Source of the DNA: Delphinapterus leucas
Taxonomy: Eukaryota > Chordata > Mammalia > Artiodactyla > Monodontidae
Assembly: GCF_002288925.2 (NCBI RefSeq)
Contig: NW_022098069.1
Span: 75,709,777-75,773,776, forward strand
DNA: 64,000 bases
Direction of reading: 5' to 3'
A program made the translations under genes and the position numbers. Positions within the stretch are counted from its first letter, which is position 1; each line of letters begins with the position of its first letter. The notes under the pieces are model-generated. The model did no database searches. It was not told the origin of the DNA and saw nothing but the letters and a program-made list of their open reading frames with translations. This document shows, one piece after another, positions 59,836-64,000 of this stretch.

Positions 59836-61855
59836 CAAAACTTATTTCTCACATAAAACCCATTTCAGATTCAGGTGTCTCTCCAATGTAGCTGTCCTAA
59901 GGATTTAGTTTTATTTTTGTACAACCTCAAAATCAACAAATATTATGATAATACCCCCTTTGAGGAAAAGGAGTGTGAGGAACTGAATGCTTCTTCTTAA
60001 ATACATATTTCTGAAAACTATGTTTAAATTAAAGAAAGTTACTTGGTCATACTTATCTTCAAAAGCACAAAGGAGTATAAGAATTCATATTTCCAAATAA
60101 TGAGGAAATCCAGATATATTGGATAATAGTAATGTCTGAAGTAAAACTTTAATTAAAATATGGTAGATTCAGTTTGAGAACTTCATAAAAATAGATGAGG
60201 ATGAATAAAAATATGGTAACAAAAAACAACTGATAATAATGGAGCAGAGATGCATAATTCTCCCCACTGAGGCAGGGAGACACTGCAGTTGACATTGCAG
60301 TTGAGAAGGATATAGGGATCCTTTACAGGAATGGAAAAAGATAGCTATATTCACCATTTGAAACTATTAGCTTTCATAATTTCAAAGATTATTCTATACT
60401 TTTTGAAGAGTAGTCTTTAGTTAGAATTTAGCTACGGGGAAGGTACTGAGCAAGTTTAGATTCTGGAGAAAAAAAATTGAACATAAGCAATCCAATACTT
60501 ATACTTAGGGCAGTCATTTTAACTGGAGAATGTTTGCAATTTTTTTAGAATTAACTAATACAGTTCTTACATTCATTATTCATTAAAAATTTTTTATGTT
60601 TTGATGAAACAATAACCACAGTAAATCTTATGCAGAATAATCCCTACATATTTACAGTGGCGATCTAATTTGCAAACAGAAAGGGACTATCCTGAGGCCA
60701 TTATGTTAGTATTATTTGCAGATGTTAGACCTGAAGATGAACACTGAAGATAAATCTTTATGAATTGGAAATGAATCAAATGAGGTTTTTAAAAGATTTT
60801 TAATAACTGTCAGTTAAAATGACATATGATTAAAAAAAATTCAATCCCACAAAAATGACATCAGCTGACAGCTGAGAACGTAACACTGCAAGGAAGTAAA
60901 AAGGTTCAACACCTACAGATACATTTAACAGAAGGTATTTCAACCTGGAGCAGTTTTGAGTGTGTACTGTGCAACTAGACAGGACTGTTATTTGCTGTGA
61001 GAAGTATGATGCTTCAAATAAATTTGAGCTCATAAGCATCATCTGAATATATTACTTAGAAACTACACCTGTTATTTAATATCAGTACTAAAAGCTGTGA
61101 AGATCTGACATGCTTATTCCTATTTTCACATTAGAAACCAGCTCAACAGAACTTATATCCTTTTTGGAACTTTATAGCCTTCAACTGTCTGTTCCAAAAT
61201 CAACAAACACTGGTGAAACATTTTCGAAATGCATATATACATTATGTAATTCAGCAACCATGATCATATTTAAACAGGATTCATCTCTCAAATTATTAAA
61301 AGTCACAGGGACATGTATCAATTAAAATAAATATTAATTTATTAGAGCTTTATCATCCCATATTTTTTCAACAATTTAAATTAAAAACTGTTATACTTTC
61401 TCATTGGAATGACAAATAACAAAAGAAATATGATGCCAAAGAAGTCCTTGTATATAATTGATGTATAAGTCCAAATAGTAGTATTCAAGACAGCCACCTA
61501 GGGCAGTTTGGTTTGAATTTGAAGCATTTCTATGTAAAGTGTTAACACTGGTGGTTACTTAGTCTGGCCCACAGAGTAATTTCTGACCTAGGCACATTTA
61601 TTTCTATGTTCATTTTTGGCTCCTGGTGGGTGGATCTTCTTCTATTTGATTTTTTTTAAATGTTATGTAAGTTTATTGAACATATTTTGGGAAATTTGAA
61701 GAAAGACAGAACTAAAAGCAATCAACAGTTCCACTACCCAAAAAAGAAGACCACAACTAACATTTTGGAGTATACTTTTCTAGTTTTCAATCAATCGCAT
61801 AGTTTACTTTGTCTTTTTTTCTTTTTGTATTGCCAGTCATTCTGAGTATAACATT
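59836..61855. other. Unassigned AT-rich stretch
   Basis: I recognise no gene or confident repeat over about 2 kb. The part at 61690-61790 ('acagttccactacccaaaaa', 'caactaacattttggagtat') is reminiscent of an old interspersed repeat that I cannot name. Confidence 0.45.
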
Positions 61856-61859
61856 TAAG

Positions 61860-62010
61860 CCCTACTTTTTCCTGACTTATAACATATTAGTTTCAGGTAT
61901 ACAAAATAACGATTCAATATTTGCATATATCGGGAAATGATCACCACAATAAATCTAGTTAACATTTATCACCATACATATTTACAATTTTTTATTTTTC
62001 CTGTCACAAG
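61860..62010 (-). mobile_element. L1 3' UTR fragment, reverse orientation
   Basis: 'catattagtttcaggtatac', 'gaaatgatcaccacaataaa' and 'tatcaccatacatatttaca' match the reversed 3' UTR of older L1 families (compare 23230-23380). Confidence 0.8.
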
Positions 62011-62504
62011 GACATATAAGATATACTGGAAAATCCTTTAAAACTTTCATGGAAACCAACAAGAAAGTCAATTTGACAGAAATTGAACCTTGAAGGTTTT
62101 CCTTGATTTTCAAACACAAATTCTGGTCTAGATTATGTTTTCGAGAGGTCTGTCTCTTGGTTCTCAGGATTTTTTATACTTCTAGCTATCTATCTGCCTG
62201 GGGACTTTAATATTTGAATCTACTTATTTATCATTTTTATTTGTCTCAAGTATAATATCTGAATTATTTGAATTATTTTATTTTCCTTCACTCAGACCTG
62301 TATAATCAGAGGCATAACAGATTACATGTGTGTATGTATATACATATATAAATATATGTATGTATAAATATATTAAACAGAGAAAGATAAAGAAAAGAAT
62401 GAGTTCATTGAGAAAATACATTCTAGTAAAGAACAAAATATAGAACAGTTTTTACTGCCATGGCAAAATATATACATGTGAAAAATAAGCCAATAAATCA
62501 TACA
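62011..62504. other. Unassigned stretch with TA-rich simple sequence
   Basis: I recognise no gene. A tatg/tata-rich microsatellite lies at about 62325-62372. Confidence 0.5.
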
Positions 62505-62509
62505 ACTGG

Positions 62510-62642
62510 AGGAGAGCTTTAGATTTATCTATTTCACAAATTCATTTTACAGATGATGCGAGTGAGACTTAAGTATTTTTTCCTGAGCTATTCATGCAAC
62601 CATCTGGTGGTGGACTTGGGACTGTAGTGCTAGGCTTTTAGC
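62510..62642 (-). repeat. MIR-like SINE, reverse orientation
   Basis: 'attcattttacagatgatgc', 'gagtgagacttaagtatttt' and 'gtggacttgggactgtagtg' follow the reversed MIR order in diverged form. Confidence 0.65.
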
Positions 62643-63077
62643 TTGAATGTTTGTTGTTGTTGTTTTCTTCTCAGGTATCAAGTAGAATCAAGTTGTTTAC
62701 AAAAGCAATATGATTGAAACATAATTTTTAAAACATTTTCCTGAGGTCCTACTTTTAATTTATTTGGTAAATCATGATTTAAAAAAATTTTATCCTTGAC
62801 ATTGGCAGTTTTAGACAATAATAATGTGATAATATAGAGGAAACAACACATTCCGCCCCATTTGATAGACCAAGGTAGATTTTATGATTAAATGACTCAA
62901 AAATTAGGTCAATCATTTCAGAACTAAACCACATTTTTAAGAAAGAATGTGAGATTTTCTGAATTCACTAGGTCTAAATCAGGCTGGAACAGCAAATAAG
63001 AGGACATGACATATTCTTTACAAATTCTATTAGCATATAATAATACCAGAAAGCATGAAAGAAAAAAAAAATCAGCA
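62643..63077. other. Unassigned AT-rich stretch upstream of L1
   Basis: I recognise no gene or repeat. An A-rich run at 63060-63071 directly precedes the L1 5' end. Confidence 0.5.
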
Positions 63078-63085
63078 CGGCAGGG

Positions 63086-63095
63086 AAGATGGCGG
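63086..63095 (+). promoter_or_regulatory. YY1-like site at the L1 5' end
   Basis: AAGATGGCGG sits within the first 20 bases of the L1. It matches the YY1 motif known to direct accurate transcription start of human L1. The role in this species is inferred from position and sequence. Confidence 0.6.
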
Positions 63096-63299
63096 AAGAG
63101 TAACACACGGAGATCACCTTCCTCCCCACAGATACATCAGAAATACATCTACATGTGGAACAACTCCTACAGAACACCTACTGAACGCTGGCAGAAGACC
63201 TCAGACTTCCCAAAAGGCAAGAAACTCCCCATGTACCTGGGTAGGGCAAAAGAAAAAAGAATAAACAGAGACAAAAGGATAGGGAGGGAACCTGCACCA

Positions 63300-64000
63300 G
63301 TGGGAGCGAGCCGTGAAGGAGGAAAGGTTTCCACACACTAGGAAGCCCCTTTGCGGGCGGAGACTGTGGGTGGCGGAGGGGAAATCTTCGGGGCCGTGGA
63401 GCAGAGCATAGCAACAGGGGTGCGGAGGGCAAAGAGGGGAGATTCCCGCACAGAGGATCAGGGCCAACCTGCACTCACCAGCCCAAGAGGCTTGTCTGCT
63501 CACCCGCCGGGGCGGGCGGGGCTGGGAGCTGAGGCTCAGGCTTCCGTGGGATGCAGGGAGAGGACTGGGGTTGGTGGCGTGAACACAGCCTGCAGGGGGT
63601 TAGGGCACCACGGCTAGCCGGGAGGGAGTCTGGGGAAAAGGTCTAGAGCTGCCGAAGAGGCAAGAGGCTTTTTCTCCCCTCTTTGTTTCCCGGTACGCAA
63701 GGAGAGGGGATTAAGAGCGCTGCTTAAAGGAGCTCCAGAGACTGGTGCGAGCCGCGGCTATCAGCGCCGACCCCAGAGACGGGCATGAGACGTTAAGGCT
63801 GCTGCTGCCGCCATCAAAAAGCCTGTGTGCGAGCACAGGTCACTATCCACACCTCCCTTCCGGGGAGCCTGTGCAGCCCGCCACTGCCAGGGTCCCGGGA
63901 TCCAGGGACAACTTCCCCGGGAGAACGCACGGTGTGCCTCAGGCTGGTGCAATGTCACGCTGGCCTCTGCCGCCGCAGGCTCGCCCCGCACTCCGTGCCC
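63300..64000. promoter_or_regulatory. CpG-island-like region of the L1 5' UTR
   Basis: CpG dinucleotides are frequent here (for example 'gcgagccgtg', 'gcgggcgg', 'ccgccggggcgggcgggg'), while the rest of the window is poor in CpG. This is the L1 promoter region and would normally be silenced by DNA methylation. I counted by eye, not with an island-calling program. Confidence 0.7.

Larger units (their letters stand above)
63078..64000 (+). mobile_element. L1 5' UTR, start of a near full-length young L1 (continues beyond window)
   Basis: Base composition changes abruptly from AT-rich to GC- and CpG-rich at about 63078. The first bases, 'ggcagggaagatggcggaag', are the usual start of mammalian L1 5' UTRs. 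They are followed by 'agatcaccttcctccccaca', 'gaacacctactgaacgctgg' and a long CpG-rich region, as in cetartiodactyl L1s. The 5' UTR acts as an internal pol II promoter. No ORF1 start is reached before the window ends. The many CpGs that remain suggest a recent insertion. Frames of 76-111 codons on both strands (63006-63991) lie in the UTR and I do not call them genes. Confidence 0.85.

Noticed and set aside
59405..59908. Longest open frame in the window, 167 codons, plus strand
   Set aside because: It runs across a reversed CHR SINE into antisense L1. The same protein pieces occur in several other SINE copies here (for example 22098-22532 minus and 42153-42632 plus), so it is a repeat shadow.
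63178..63503. Overlapping frames of 98-100 codons, minus strand, considered as an antisense L1 ORF
   Set aside because: They lie in the GC-rich L1 5' UTR, where stop codons are rare by composition. The known antisense ORF0 is a primate feature.

Overview
This window looks like non-coding nuclear DNA from a cetacean, probably a toothed whale. The main evidence is eleven tRNA-derived SINEs of the CHR type. They share a head that reads gggcttccctggtggcgcag, and the set includes the long form, an intermediate and the short form ending in accgcaa that is typical of whales and dolphins. The rest fits a mammal: MIR, L2, MLT1-class LTRs, a MER2-like DNA transposon and many L1 fragments, including L1 copies of cetartiodactyl type. 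Identification is from recognised sequence, not from a database search.

I find no protein-coding gene, exon series, convincing functional RNA gene, CRISPR array or bacterial-type feature. The DNA is AT-rich throughout. Open frames are short, the longest being 167 codons, and the longest ones fall on SINEs or antisense to L1. The window reads as a gene-poor AT-rich isochore, either a gene desert or a very large intron.

Layout. 1-8185: mostly unassigned AT-rich sequence with a possible LTR (290-735), a reversed L1 3' end, a MIR and two SINEs. 8186-11812: a 5'-truncated, coding-dead L1 (ORF2 to 3' end, plus strand), followed by an older plus-strand L1 tail and a reversed L1 3' UTR piece. 12480-13320: a well preserved L2 3' end. 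14729-15047: a MER2-like element between TA dinucleotides. 22139-22972: an ERV solo LTR on the minus strand, split by a SINE. 23205-24285: a reversed L1, followed by an MLT1 LTR. 30550-33620: an MLT1 LTR, then two copies of the same internal L1M 5' region in opposite orientation. 36088-37215: opposed L1 fragments. 39139-42854: three SINEs and a 5'-truncated L1 with clear target site duplications. 44030-44830: MLT1 and MIR. 46074-56123: three SINEs with long unassigned stretches between them. 57545-59830: an old reversed L1 carrying a three-copy 82-bp tandem repeat and broken by a SINE. 63078-64000: the GC- and CpG-rich 5' end of a much younger L1 that runs off the window.

Nothing here works together as a pathway or operon. 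The history is successive retroelement insertion into old, slowly decaying sequence. The youngest-looking insertions are the short-form SINEs and the terminal L1. I see no sign of a new biological system. The points worth following are retroelement events: a SINE sitting on an L1 deletion, an inverted SINE pair, the repeat inside an L1 3' UTR, a mutated reverse-transcriptase motif and the possibly intact terminal L1.
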